From: Pezicula radicicola
Taxonomy: Eukaryota > Ascomycota > Leotiomycetes > Helotiales > Dermateaceae
Assembly: GCA_003008705.1 (NCBI GenBank)
Contig: PDUO01000098.1
Span: forward strand, 14,609-52,767
Direction of reading: 5' to 3'
Length of the DNA stretch: 38,159 nucleotides
Shown here piece by piece: positions 10,681 to 21,430 of the stretch. Numbering within the stretch: the first letter of the stretch is position 1; every line of letters begins with the position of its first letter. Position numbers and translations under genes: made by a program. The notes under the pieces are model-generated. The model was not told where the DNA came from and ran no database searches. It was given only the letters and a program-made list of their open reading frames with translations.

Positions 10681-11201
10681 GTCTAGGTAATGTGTAGAAG
10701 TAGTAGAACTGAAAAAGCGGTTTTCCTTTTGTCTCTTAATCTTGGTCGGTCGAAAACCCTTTTGCAAAAAACATTGTTGAGCGTTAGTGGGCTTATATAG
10801 TCTCCTACAAGCTGAAAAACTCTCTGAAAACAATTAGAACATAAGGTTCAATGTTAGTCTTCGGCAGGTTTACCGGGATTTAGTTTAGTCGGAATTCGGA
10901 CTTTGTACATTAAGTTTCACCGCAAAGCACAGAATTTGGACTGCCGGCACATGAGAAGTAGGACTAACAGCGTATACCGTGCGTGGTACCCGCGTCCGCG
11001 CTGGTCAGCCATAGCATCTAGTTTTACGGGGATTATCGGGGCCATATAGGGCCTGGGAATAATTACTATACCACCCCCTATAAGGCCCCATGTCATTCGC
11101 TTAAACGGATGGTATAGGTGCAGCCAATACAGCAACACCACGCCTTGTCACATGACAGCTAACAGCCGTCCTATGGCTTCCGCTCTGCACTTTGATATGT
11201 A
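10681..11201. other. SnoaL upstream region and left flank of the inverted NRPS segment
   Basis: Contains the SnoaL promoter and a CGG-AATT-CGG direct repeat at about 10891-10900. I found no recognisable NRPS or other coding sequence on either strand here. If the NRPS inversion described below is correct, 11201 is its left breakpoint and this flank would have followed the NRPS 3' part in the original order. Confidence 0.5.
10746..10756 (+). promoter_or_regulatory. Candidate regulator site TCGGTCGAAAA (SnoaL promoter)
   Basis: Identical to the minus-strand word at 1944-1934. The extended match CTTGGTCGG (10741-10749) repeats 1816-1824 in the MFS promoter. It lies 66 bp upstream of the SnoaL start codon, a usual distance for a fungal activator site. 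Confidence 0.42.
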
Positions 11202-11930
11202 CGAGGACAGCGTGTGGAATTGGGCGAGACTGAGCATCATCTTTCAGTTGATGCGCACGTGAGATACTGTGCGGTAGTATTGCCTTCCTCTGGGCGTTGT
11301 AAGCAGCGATTGGTAGCAGTTTTGTCGCTCTCAGACGTGGAACCAGTGGTTGGCAGTGCTGAGTTGATTCCCGTCTCGGAGATACATATAGATCTGGTCA
11401 GCTTGCGAATCACCAAAATCAGCGACTCCTTGTCGCAACATGTACCATCATATATGGTGTCAACACTCTAGATTGTGGTGGAGGGCATTCCTATGCTCTC
11501 GTCCGGGAAGATGAACCACAAGAAGCTGAGTACAAGGGTGGAAAACATTGATGAGCAAGTATATCAACATGTTTCCAATTTTGGGAACACAAGAGCCTTG
11601 CAGATCCCGTCGACCGAAATCGAAAAGCAGATCCAAAAGATATAGAGTACCGTCCTTCATCTCCCACTCAACGAAGTTGGACTCAGACGAACATTCCTCA
11701 GCCTAGGTGGCGACTGCATTTCCGCAATGCAGGTGGTTGGTCGTCGTAGAACTCATCAGATCAATATCTCTGCGCCCTTTGTGAGAAGTCCCAATCATCA
11801 GAATACCACAAGCACCGTCCCTTAGATCAAGTCCCCGTACAAACTATATGCTGCTGAATATCACCAAAACTACACCATCTCCATGCGCAAAGAAAGTACG
11901 GCCCAGAATCACCTGCTTGGATGAATTCTT
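11202..11930 (+). pseudogene. NRPS fragment: adenylation C-terminus plus carrier domain (inverted piece)
   Basis: Opens abruptly inside adenylation motif A8 with 'RGQRVELGE', continues to an A10-like 'GKMNHKKLS' near 11506, and reaches a carrier domain with 'FLSLGGDCISAMQ' near 11693-11730. In carrier domains the residue after GGD is the serine that takes the phosphopantetheine arm; here it is cysteine, so this copy could not be charged. Several in-frame stops are present and coding similarity fades after about 11900. The piece is on the + strand, opposite to the rest of the NRPS, and supplies exactly the part missing from the A domain that ends at 12208. The best reading is one gene broken by an inversion, not a separate gene. 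Confidence 0.85.
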
Positions 11931-12207
11931 GAATCAGCTTACGATACTAAAATGCAGCGTTATTGCGGGCTTGAGTAGATGAATAAGAGCACTTCATTGA
12001 TGACTATAGAATTTTAAATGCCAAGAGGATAACAACGATTCTTGTAATAAGACTACTGAACTTTCGAATACAGACCGTTGTCCCGGGATTCAGCTTAATC
12101 ATCTTAGAGCGACTTAAAGTTGGCATACTTGGAATATCTAAAGAGGCTGCTGAATGTACATAATCGCTTCGACTCGAAGACTTACCGTATATATATAGGT
12201 ATACATT

Positions 12208-15200
12208 TACCTTCACTTATATGTCTTTCCCCCTAACGAAGTTGATTGTCCCATCTGAATTATAGCGGACGAAATCTCCAGTCTCGTAAAGCCTCTTTAG
12301 ACGATTGGCTCCAGCAATAGCATCACTTAATCATTTAGGGTCACTGATGAATACTGCCGCCGTCTTTTCAGGTTCTCCCAAATATCCACGAGCCACGATC
12401 GGCCCCTCCACCAAAAGCTGGCCAGTCACACCGATAGGAACAAGACGATCATAGTCATCTACGTCGACGACCCAACACAATCCACTAATGGCTCGACCTA
12501 TATTCGCTGGGTCGGTAGTCTGCGCCACATTAGAATTGCAAGTTCCAGCGACTGACGCTTCACTTGGTCCGTAGCCATTAACCAGCTGCAAATGATCTGC
12601 CCACGTCTCTATATCCAGCCGGGATAGGGCCTCCCGCCAAGGACCAACGTCTTAAGACTGGGCACATCTTGTGGCCTAATGAGTTTAACTACAGACGGTG
12701 TAAGAAAGACCTACGAGATTTCTTTTTTGTTGATAATATATACGATCCCTCTATTCCGGGCCTCGTCACTTAGGATGCAAATATACGCCCCGTGCAGGAG
12801 TGTAGTTACCATTTCCAGGATACTAACATCAAAAGTATATAATACAAACTAAAGTACACAAGTGCCTGGTCCAAGACGAGACTCTCTGGCCTGATATACA
12901 GCACCACTCAACATGGAACCATGCTCTACCACACAGCCCTTTGGTCGACCGGTACTCCCCGAAGTGAAGATCGTGTATAGGATATTCTGTGGCGATACTT
13001 TAGTGCATCGAAGCTCGAGGCTGGGTGGAAGAGCATCTATGGTATCCTCGTTGACGACAATTGTGACTAGATGACCCTCCCAAATACAAGAATTCTTGAG
13101 CGACGTTAGAACCAACTGCGCTCCCAATTGACCAATTATCTCTTTAAGTCGAGATATTAGATGTAATGCATCCAGAAAGACAAATGCACCTCCAGCCTTA
13201 ATTACCGCCAGCATACTGACAATAGTCCAAGCTGACTTCTCGAAGCACAAAGGGACGACTATTTCAAGGCCGATTCCGAGGCTTATTAGATGTTAATCTA
13301 GTCATTCTGAGAGCGTATCCAATTCTCTATAAGTGAGATGCACGCAGTCATTAATCCTCTTCGGGTAATGGCTATTCCATGCTAAAATCTCCTGTTTATC
13401 GGACGGGCTGAATAAGTCCACCTCACCAACTATTTCTGTATCCAACTTAAGGCTGAGTTGTTGAAAGATGTGTTCCAACTAATGTATAATTCTCTATGCC
13501 TACTCTTTATAAATCACTGCTAAGTTGTACCTAGCTGTAATACTAATAATTCCTGGGCCTAAGGTGCATTCTAGCGCCAAAGCAAAGGAATCCTTTAGCC
13601 GGGCTCTCGACTTTCCGAAGACCCAGAAATTCATCGTCGTCAGTCTCTGATACAGGCTAGACGATGAGTAAGTTATAAAAGCTATATACGTCTTAACATT
13701 CTGCGTTGAGCTTTTTGATGTGCTGTAAGCCCGCGTGCTCGAATGGGATTATATCTGTTGCATTGTTTTGGATGTCTTAAAGGAACTAAGGAATAGATTT
13801 GGCCTTGTCTACGCAAATTCTGAAGGGTACCGTCATTATCGTTGGACCTGCTATCTCTGTGATACAGGGTACAGGTGCATTCCGGCCGGCTTGGGTGATC
13901 CCAAAGACAACATCACTAGAGTCAAATACCGTCCAATCACCAAGGCATACGCTGCACGAATTGCCATGGCTAGAGTTATACTAGTATTTTCTTTCCGATA
14001 TACATTGGTAGTGTAATCCAACATCTCATTCACGTGCGGACGGTAATTAGGAGAAGGAAGTTGAGGGAACTTAGTTAGGGTTGCATCAGTAAATTGTGTT
14101 CGCCAAAACTTGTCGGAAGCGTTGGGATCCGTATCTTTAAGATGCTTGATAAATCTGTTGAACGGTGGAGACATCTCGAGGTCTCCCCCACGGAATGCGC
14201 GTCTAACCTTCTGAAATATCAGAGACCGCGTCCATCCATCGTATACAGCATGATGTACAGTCTAGACAAAGTAGCGATTCTCTGGCTTTTTGCCGACTAT
14301 AGCAAATCAAACGAGTGGCGTGCCATATTGGATGTGAATTTATTTGTCTTACTCCACATACGTCGGTAGAGAGTCCCCGAATTGCCATTTGATTCTTTCA
14401 GTTAAGACTACCTGGAATGAATTCATAGTGTCCGACAAGAACACCCTAGTTCGCAAGATAGGTATAACCTCAAATACAGCCTCCCAGGCTACCTGGAACT
14501 ACTCGAGGTCCATATCGGCGGGCAATTAGAATACTTCTCGAGAAACGTAGGTAATTGGATTCTGCATTATAAGTGAAATAAGGCCCTCTATTCCCTTGCA
14601 TTAGCATCAACGGCCCATAACGTATAGGAAGGAAAACACACCTTAAAGCGGAGTACAAGGATAAATATCTTGAACAGAGTCTGACTTGATATCCTATTTC
14701 GCGATCTCTCCGAGGAGATGTTTGGTAACGCTCTTGTTCTTAAGCAAAGCAAATGACTGCACATCAACTTGCACCATATCTTCCGTGGATTTGGCGACAA
14801 GAGCCATTTGCGATAATACGGGGTGACGGAAGATACCAGCGACTTCTAGCTGAATCTCTGAATGGCACGCTGACGCAACCAGCCTCATAGCAGAAACAGA
14901 GTCTCCACCAAGGCGGAAGAAGCTGTCATCAAGGCTAGTCATTCCAGGCGTGGCATCTAGAACCTTGCACCAGAGGAGATGTAATTGTCGTTCTATGTTC
15001 GTGATTGGCGCACGCTTGGTCATTACAGCCAGTGAATAGATAGCCAATTGTTGGTCGCTCATATCTCGTACCATTGCCCGCAAGGCTTTACGATCCAACT
15101 TTCCCGAAGAATTTATAGTAAAGTGCGATCCTGGAATATATAGCGAAGGGACCATATAAGACGGAAGAGAATCAGCTAACAAGCTCTCTAATTTGCCTAT

Positions 15201-16045
15201 CAGGGCCTTAAGCATATCCGACATTGTCGATTGCTCCAAACTAGCCTTATATAGAGGATGTTCTGGAGCGAAGTTCAAGAATGTAGCGAGTACCTGCCTG
15301 TCATCCTGTTGTGGCAGATTGACAATATCGACGACAACCTTGACGTCTTCGGGAAGGTGTAGTTTGAGGTAATGCTCTATCTCCCCCAACTCGAACCGCT
15401 AGCCACGCACTTTAACCTGTGTGTCTTTTTCTGCCGACAAAATTCATCGTGCCATCAGAATTGCAGCAGACCAGATCTCCCGTTTTATAAAGTCTTCGTT
15501 GGCTAGGCTGACCTTGGATAATGGCGTCGCTGCTAGGAAGCCATGGTGGATTTCCGATGAATGCCAAAGAGGTCTTAACAGGATCATTCAAGTACGCACG
15601 AGCGAGAGTTGGGCCTTGTATAAGCAACTCCCTAACGATATCGACTGGAGCCAAGCGGCTGGGGTTGTGTGTTTCGGCAATCCAAAGGACAGCGCCATCC
15701 AAGGCATGACCGAAGTTCTGTGGTTCACAGTCTATTCCCGACAATTCTGAGATAGCGCAGCAAACGGAGGCTTCAGCTGGGCCGTACGAATTGAGAAGAC
15801 GCACAGAATCCACCTAGGTACTAACATTTTCTCGAATAATGGCTTCACTACCAAGCGTAAGAGTTTTTAGCCCAGGTCCCTTACTAGGGGCGAGTAACTT
15901 AGCGACAGTAGGGGTGAGGAACGTCCAGTTAATATCCATTCTGTTGATTGCCCCAGCTAAATCATTCAATTTCTCAGCATCTGATAGGACGTGTACTTCA
16001 TTTTTCTTAGAGCCTACATCAGTAGGAATTACAATGACTATAGAT
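12208..16045 (-). pseudogene. Decayed multimodular NRPS (partial A - T - C - A)
   Basis: Read from 16045 downwards. The first A domain is truncated at its 5' side. It retains 'FLTPTVAKLL', 'LTLGSEAI', 'NSYGPAEASV' (A5), 'YLNDPVKTSLAF' (A6), 'RRLYKTGDLV' (A7), 'GEIEHYL' and 'GKLDRKALR' (A10). A carrier domain with intact 'LGGDSVSAM' follows near 14900. The condensation domain opens with 'DIYPCTPL' near 14670 and keeps its catalytic 'HHAVYDG' at 14255-14235. It runs to a 'GPTIMTVPFR' segment near 13840. A second A domain has 'LTYRELD', 'IKAGGAFVFLD' (A2), 'FTSGSTGRPKG' (A3, near 12950), 'NGYGPSEASVAG' (A5) and 'RLYETGDFVRYN' (A7), and stops inside A8 at 12208. Stops and frame breaks are scattered throughout, and about 30 codons are missing before 'LTYRELD'. 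The product was presumably a peptide; A-domain specificity cannot be read reliably. Confidence 0.9.
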
Positions 16046-16218
16046 TCGATTTACACAGCCCATATGAGTGGCTACTACAATACCCATATTCTTCGATTTT
16101 CAGAACCCAGATAAATGCCAATTAGAAAGCCCACCTTGCAAATTATTTACATATCACAACTCCATATAAGCCAAAGTCTCTACTACCAATCCCATTCCCA
16201 TACCCATCATCGCCTAAG

Positions 16219-16867
16219 CTATACCTCAATTTCATGATTATCACTAATAGGGAATTCCGAAGCAAGAAACCGCTGATACGTATAATTCGTCGCTATAGAC
16301 TCCGGAGGCAGTTCCGCGATACGTGCTCGCATATCGTCGTCAATGTAAGGAATACGGGGATAATCCCAGTTTCTGATCCTATATAGGTAGTAGGTCCATA
16401 AGTAGGTATACAATCACACACAAACAAACACAGACTGTTAAAATTAAATAAATATTAAAAAAAAGGGAGAAGAGAAAGGAAATATACTTTTCAAGATATG
16501 ATTCTAGCTGAGGCAAAAACTTCTCGAGTCTCTCAAGGTAATCACGCTGCTCTGACCTCTTCTTTGAAGCTTGCCATAGTGCTCTGGTATACCAGTGCTT
16601 CTTGCCTTCTAGGTCTAAGATGTTTTGGCCGAGAAGCTTCATGTATTTCTCGATATCGTGAACGATAGGGTCTAGATGTTGGAATTCATCCGGTGGTAGT
16701 TCGAGGTTGTGGATATTCTTGAAGTTGAGCTCAACTTCTGCTTCGAAGAGATTGAATGCAATGCGGGTTGGGATAATACTGGCAGAGGATGAAACATAGG
16801 CGATATTCGGAGCAGAGACAATGATATCTCTTAAAGTCTCCAACAAGAATGTTATGGATGCATCCAT
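16219..16867 (-). CDS. Small orphan protein, 179 aa
   Basis: Two exons, 16867-16488 and 16378-16219, with a 109-bp intron (16487-16379) that has a long pyrimidine-rich stretch on its own strand and an ATATAG acceptor. The join is in frame (AA+G at a Lys codon). The product begins 'MDASITFLLETLRDIIV'. It is rich in charged helices, with a likely coiled-coil segment around residues 90-126 (repeated Lys/Glu/Leu such as 'RDYLERLEKFLPQLESYLEK'). I see no signal peptide or catalytic motif. The C-terminus is acidic and rich in Tyr and Pro. I do not recognise the family. It lies just upstream of the truncated NRPS end on the same strand, but nothing ties it to metabolism. The codon pattern and clean splice suggest a live gene. 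Confidence 0.55.
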
Positions 16868-17377
16868 TGCTTAGGTAGTGATGGAATGGAGAATGGAGAA
16901 ATAACTTGTTGATAGTGTAGATGGAACTATGTTGGTAAGATAACAGAAAATGTAGATTTTGTTGCTTTTAGACGAATGCTACATTCTCCCGTATGGCTGC
17001 TAGCAGGCATCTTGTCAGATATGTTTGAGTCACTACATATACTCATCCAAACAAAATCGAGGAGGATAATGAAAACAACACAACGTATATCATATTGCTA
17101 CCGTGTTTGCTCTTGAGAAAATAACGAACATACAATGCAGAAGGAAGTTGCATCATGAAGAACACAAGAACTCTTTGCTACAAACACTATTGTCCCTTTT
17201 TCTGTTTGGAACGGAACATAACTTTTTGACGCCATGACTGCGCAGGAGGCGAATTCTCTTCCGGTTCAGCATGCTTTAAGGCGTGTTCTCGAAGACTGCT
17301 GTGAAGATATGTAATTTGGCCCCTGCAGACAGCCAATCGCCTACAGCCAAGTTAGCAAGAAAGTGTCCAACGAAGAG
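16868..17377. other. Intergenic, nothing recognised
   Basis: Between the orphan gene's start and the end of the Hsp70-like remnant. No ORF with family character, no repeat, no RIP signature. The right part may be the 3' flank of the Hsp70-like gene; the left part holds the orphan gene's promoter. Confidence 0.5.
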
Positions 17378-18496
17378 CTAGATTGGAAATGGTTCATACG
17401 GTTCCTCAAGGGTTTCAACCGAGAAATCCGGCGTTACGCCATAATTTATATAACCTTTTGATCGGTCAGAGATACATGTGACAACAGTGTTGAGCATGGC
17501 ACCCCCTCCACTGAGAATAACAAAGTCCTGAACAGAAACGTTAGTCGGGTATTTGAAACAGATGAGAGGAATCCACGTATAAATGGCTGTCGCCCTTTCT
17601 GGGCCCCTAAGACCTTGTCAATAAGCTCCTCGAGCCTCGTCAAATAATCCTGAAATTATATTTCGTCATATTCGCTTCTTACGTAACAGTTAGCAGCTAT
17701 ATATGCAGCGAGGAATCGTAGCCGACTGATACCGAGCCTGGAAATGGCCAAGCATATGAAAGGTCATACTTGTTGATCTCAATCTTTAGACTTGCGTGTA
17801 CACTCCGAAAGTTAATGTGTTTCCAAGGGATGTAGTTCACCAGGTAGGGTATCCAGTCATTTCTTTGAATGTCAAGGGCCATGCGACGGCGTACGCGGAA
17901 GTAGCAAGGGTAGGTGACATATATCTAACTTTTCTGGTTTCGAATATAGGCCATAATCATTCCTGTCTGGACTTCAGCGTCCGCAAAGAGGCAACCAAAC
18001 ATTTTAACTAAGAAAGCCTCTAATAGTTCTCTGGCTGTATCCTGCTTTTGGATCGTCTCGCTACTTTCGCAATTATCTTCGGTAGCTAGATTTACCTTGA
18101 AGTTCGAATGGTCGGTAGCTTCTTTTCCGCACTCGAAGCCAAAACGTGTTTTATCGGCCGAAAGAATTGTAGGGACCTTGTATGTACCTATAGGTGCTTG
18201 AGGCCACTGAGAGAATAACGAGTGGCCTGTCATCGTAGCCGAACACCATGCTACCGCTGTAAAGAGTGGGTGAGAATGAGCGAGTAATATAAACAATTTC
18301 TAGCCATCTATCAATCAACGTACCAGTACCCGACATCCCAAAGTCAAGGGCCACGCAGAATTCGGCATCTGCTGGTAGAGGGCTGGGGATGTCAGTTGTG
18401 TTTTACGTGGGCAGTGGACTTGGTTTTTGCTTTGTGCTTCTAAGGTGGTACTTACCTGAACCCGACCTGCGTTGATGTCAATTTCGATGCTGCCAT
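17378..18496 (-). pseudogene. Hsp70-like ATPase gene with internal loss
   Basis: Three 5' exons splice cleanly: 18496-18456, 18382-18324 and from 18256 onward (introns 73 and 67 bp, GT-AG). They give 'VALDFGMSGTAVAW' near residues 24-37, matching the phosphate-1 loop of the Hsp70/actin nucleotide-binding fold. After it come 'KVPTILSADKTRFGFECG' and a helical segment 'ARELLEAFLVKMFG', as in fungal cytosolic Hsp70-like proteins. The frame hits a stop near 17925. About 17640-17378 then shows C-terminal elements of the same family: 'LTRLEELIDKVLGAQ', and in another frame 'DFVILSGGGAML', like the 'LVGG' loop, ending '...YEPFPI'. The several hundred residues normally between are absent. I read this as a gene decayed by deletion and frameshift. 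A short rearranged protein from the intact 5' exons cannot be excluded. Confidence 0.62.
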
Positions 18497-19093
18497 AGCG
18501 AATTGAATAGGGGTGTGGATGGCTAAGAGAACTTGAACTTGAGAAGGGCTTCTTATTCTGATCATTTGTTTTTTTTTCCCTCCTTACTTTCTTTCTTTCC
18601 GTCGGGCCTTGATGGTTACTTGAACACAATATGTATGTTCCCGCTCCTTGTCGGGTCTTTATGTTTGCTTGAATGTTGTGTCTATTGTTGCTTTCCGTTC
18701 AAATTTCCTTCTTTGAAACACGCCCTCTCTTACTGTTGGGTCTTGAAGTTCGCTTTATCAAAAACACGAGCAGCAGGTATCCTTCTTCATCTTCTTCTTC
18801 TTCCTACTTACCGAGTGTCATGTAAGCTGTTACTCAACTGATCCTCTTCCAGTCATATCCTTCTTCTCTTCGTCACAACACATCCACAGCACATCATATC
18901 TTTGCAACAACACCTTTATCTGTCATCTTCCTTCACCACAATATTTCCCTCTCCACCGCCGCAAGTACAGACGCACGCGCTCGCCATCTGCACGCATTCA
19001 CCATCTACACGGATTCACCATCTCCTCCCGTTTCTCCTTCGCCTTCGCCTCCTCCTCCTCCTCCTCTCATATCTGCGAATTCCCGCCTCTGCC
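18497..19093. promoter_or_regulatory. Divergent promoter region with pyrimidine-rich leader
   Basis: Shared upstream region of the Hsp70-like gene (minus) and the membrane-anchored orphan (plus). It is strongly CT-rich on the + strand, with runs such as TTTTTTTTCCCTCC near 18568, repeated CTTCTT units near 18783-18803 and CCTCCT units near 19050-19065. Such tracts are common in fungal core promoters and 5' leaders. Frames open across it reflect the low complexity, not coding. Confidence 0.55.
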
Positions 19094-20348
19094 ATGATGC
19101 TGCAACCACACATCGTTATCGTCATCGCCCTCTGTGCTGCACTCGCAGGCATCATCATTGGCTTTCTTTCCTCCTTGGCCTTGCATAGAGCGCGTGCCAA
19201 ACCTGAGCCTCTGCCTCTTCCCACCATGCCCCAATACTATCCAGCATCCTTCCCGAGCAAGGAAGGTGAGATCCTCTATCAGGTCGGTCCCTCCACTTTT
19301 GACCCACGTCTCCAGAACATACGCTTTCAGCTTACCCAGATTGTATACCATGCGACCTGGATGCCGATCAATCACAGTTCCGGCGTTGAGGCCTTACAAC
19401 AACAGCTGCAGCAGGCCTTACAAAGTGCAAATTTCAGCAAGACGAACGTCTCGTCATTCCCCCTCCAGAAAATGATCCAGCTTCTACTTGACAAGCAGTC
19501 ACGTCAGTCGATGCTACTCCACATTCTTGCCTCAATAATTCTGAGGAATATTTCATTAAGTGCGAGCCCGGAATGGACCTTGCTCTCGCCTAACTACCTT
19601 GCTACTATCGCCCAATGCCACCACCCCGAGAATTGTAAGTCTTCTCCCTCGTGGCTCAGCTGTGTGCAACAACTAATCAGGGTGCAGCGGATGAGTTCCA
19701 GCAATGGATCTATAGGAAGTGGTGCGTGCTTACAACACGACTCTCTTGGCCAAATCTAAGCCCGATCGAGAACCCTCTCCACGAGAAACAGCTTGATCCG
19801 CCTAATCCTCAAGCATGCGAAGCACTTACACACTTCATCTGCAGCCTGTTAGCACCCATCGTAAAGTTTGATACGTCCAAGGAACTATTGGAGATATGTG
19901 TTCGTGAAACTGCTGTACTTGGCGTCTTTTTACACTCGAGTCTCTCTGCACTTCAATTCTCTTTCGATTACACCGGCCCTATCACAGCAGGTGATGATAT
20001 CCGGCAAAAGGATCTATATATTTCTTCTTCTGGGGTCACACACGATGATTGGATAGGCGTAGAGCGGCAGGTTCTAATTCATGATGCTCCAGACGCACGC
20101 CACACAGTTCCAAAGCAGATGTCTGTCTCTCCTTCGTACAGTTTTCTTGTCAGGACGATCTGCTAACTTTTATATGTACTGTTTCTAGCGTCGAATTTCC
20201 TGCTCTTCTTGCGTTTGCAACATCCCACGGCATCAGCCTAAAACATCCAAACGTTATTACTGCTTCAATCCTCGGCGAGAGTCTGCCTACCTTTGACACA
20301 CAAGATCTGGAGGAACATACAGTTGCTAGCGACGCCGAGGTATTGTAA
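19094..20348 (+). CDS. Membrane-anchored orphan protein, about 382 aa
   Basis: Exon 1 is 19094-19634, exon 2 starts at 19688 after a 53-bp GTAAGT...CAG intron, and exon 3 is 20189-20348 ending at TAA. The second donor is uncertain: GTACAG at 20136 (382 aa, 53-bp intron) or GTCTGT at 20121 (377 aa). Both keep frame and lead into 'VEFPALLAFATSHG'. I chose the start at 19094 because it puts a clean N-terminal membrane helix ('IVIVIALCAALAGIIIGFLSSLAL') at residues 6-29; the frame is open further upstream only through the CT-rich leader. The rest is helical, with a Gln-rich stretch near residue 95 and 'GVEAL', 'LHILASIILRNI' and 'ALTHFICSLLAPIV' segments. It should be a single-pass protein with its bulk on one side of a membrane. 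Family not recognised; no enzyme motif seen. Confidence 0.65.
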
Positions 20349-21213
20349 ATTTGGATACGATGGGTTGGGTCAATTGGGTCAACGACTGAATGGAGAGCCT
20401 CGCGCTGGTGAGTGGCCTGCTAGACAACTGTCTTCACATTGTGGTAGGGCAGGAGTGGTGGAATTCGAGGATGGGATAAGGGCCACACTTGGCAGGCGGA
20501 ATACGATGGATAATAATATACAATCATATCTCTTTTTTCAGCACCCAAATCCAGAAACGTCGCCAACAGGAGTTTCATAAATAATCACACAACATAATCA
20601 GTTTCATCGTACTCCCACACCATCGGTAACTACCTATACCCAACTCATTCGACTTAACTTACTTCAGTAACTCAGTGAGTAGTGAACACTTAAGGATGGC
20701 GCCCAAGGAATTTTGACTTGGTATCTAAACTAGGCTCTGAGATTGAATTATACAAACCAAGTTTGGACTAACACTTTGATGATATGTATCTCCACTAACT
20801 ATCTCCGACAATATAACTAAACGCGGAGACAACAGCAAGGGCTATGGGAAGAGTCCCGACACACAACGGCTTGCACTTTCTTGTGGTCTACAAGCTTAGT
20901 TAGTACTACAACTTCTAATTGGGGGGAATCAGAGCACAGCATACCGGAGAGGTCGTGAAGTAAAATTCAGGTAGGTTTCATTGGATGCCAACCATTGTTT
21001 GAATAAGAAGTTGACGCCAACACTACCGACATCGTTCTCAACGCGAATTTAGTATTCCTATATTTGGTATCAGGATAAAATGGAGGTATAGTACTAGCAT
21101 AGGCAGGTTGAAACATATTATTATTATAGCTAGCTAGAGGATTCTTGATCCCCGAGTATTCGTTGCAAACAGAACAGGCACAATACCAACAAATGTAAGG
21201 TGTGTAAAGGGGG
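20349..21213. other. Intergenic, nothing recognised
   Basis: Three-prime flank of the orphan gene, then ordinary AT-balanced sequence. Short frames here lack splice sites and family character. Confidence 0.5.
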
Positions 21214-21430
21214 CCCAATAATCAATTTCCACAAACACCACCACCTCAAAAATCACCCAGGAAAAACCTCCTAAATCCACATCCACGTCCCCTAAAACCT
21301 CAAAATTCACTACCACTATCACATCCACACAACACCAGCCCCAACCCCAAACCTAATTAACACAAAAACATCCTTCCTAATCCTCTACTTCTTATTTACC
21401 TCCCATAAACTAAACCCCTACATCATTTAA
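21214..21430. other. G-depleted, C/A-rich tract
   Basis: In 217 bases the + strand has only four G (two at 21260-21261, one near 21287, one near 21338), while C and A dominate. The flanks on both sides return to normal G content at once. No frame is gene-like and there is no simple tandem unit. Confidence 0.8.

Noticed and set aside
10615..10833. Longer N-terminus for the SnoaL gene
   Set aside because: It requires reading through a TAA that is removed by a normal 51-bp intron when the start at 10680 is used.
11214..11471. Independent small gene on the + strand
   Set aside because: It is the A8-to-A10 part of an NRPS adenylation domain with no start of its own.
12261..12276. A further copy of the regulator word (GCGGACGAAATC)
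   Set aside because: It falls in NRPS coding sequence over the conserved GDFVRY motif and lacks the full TCG-N2-CGA core.
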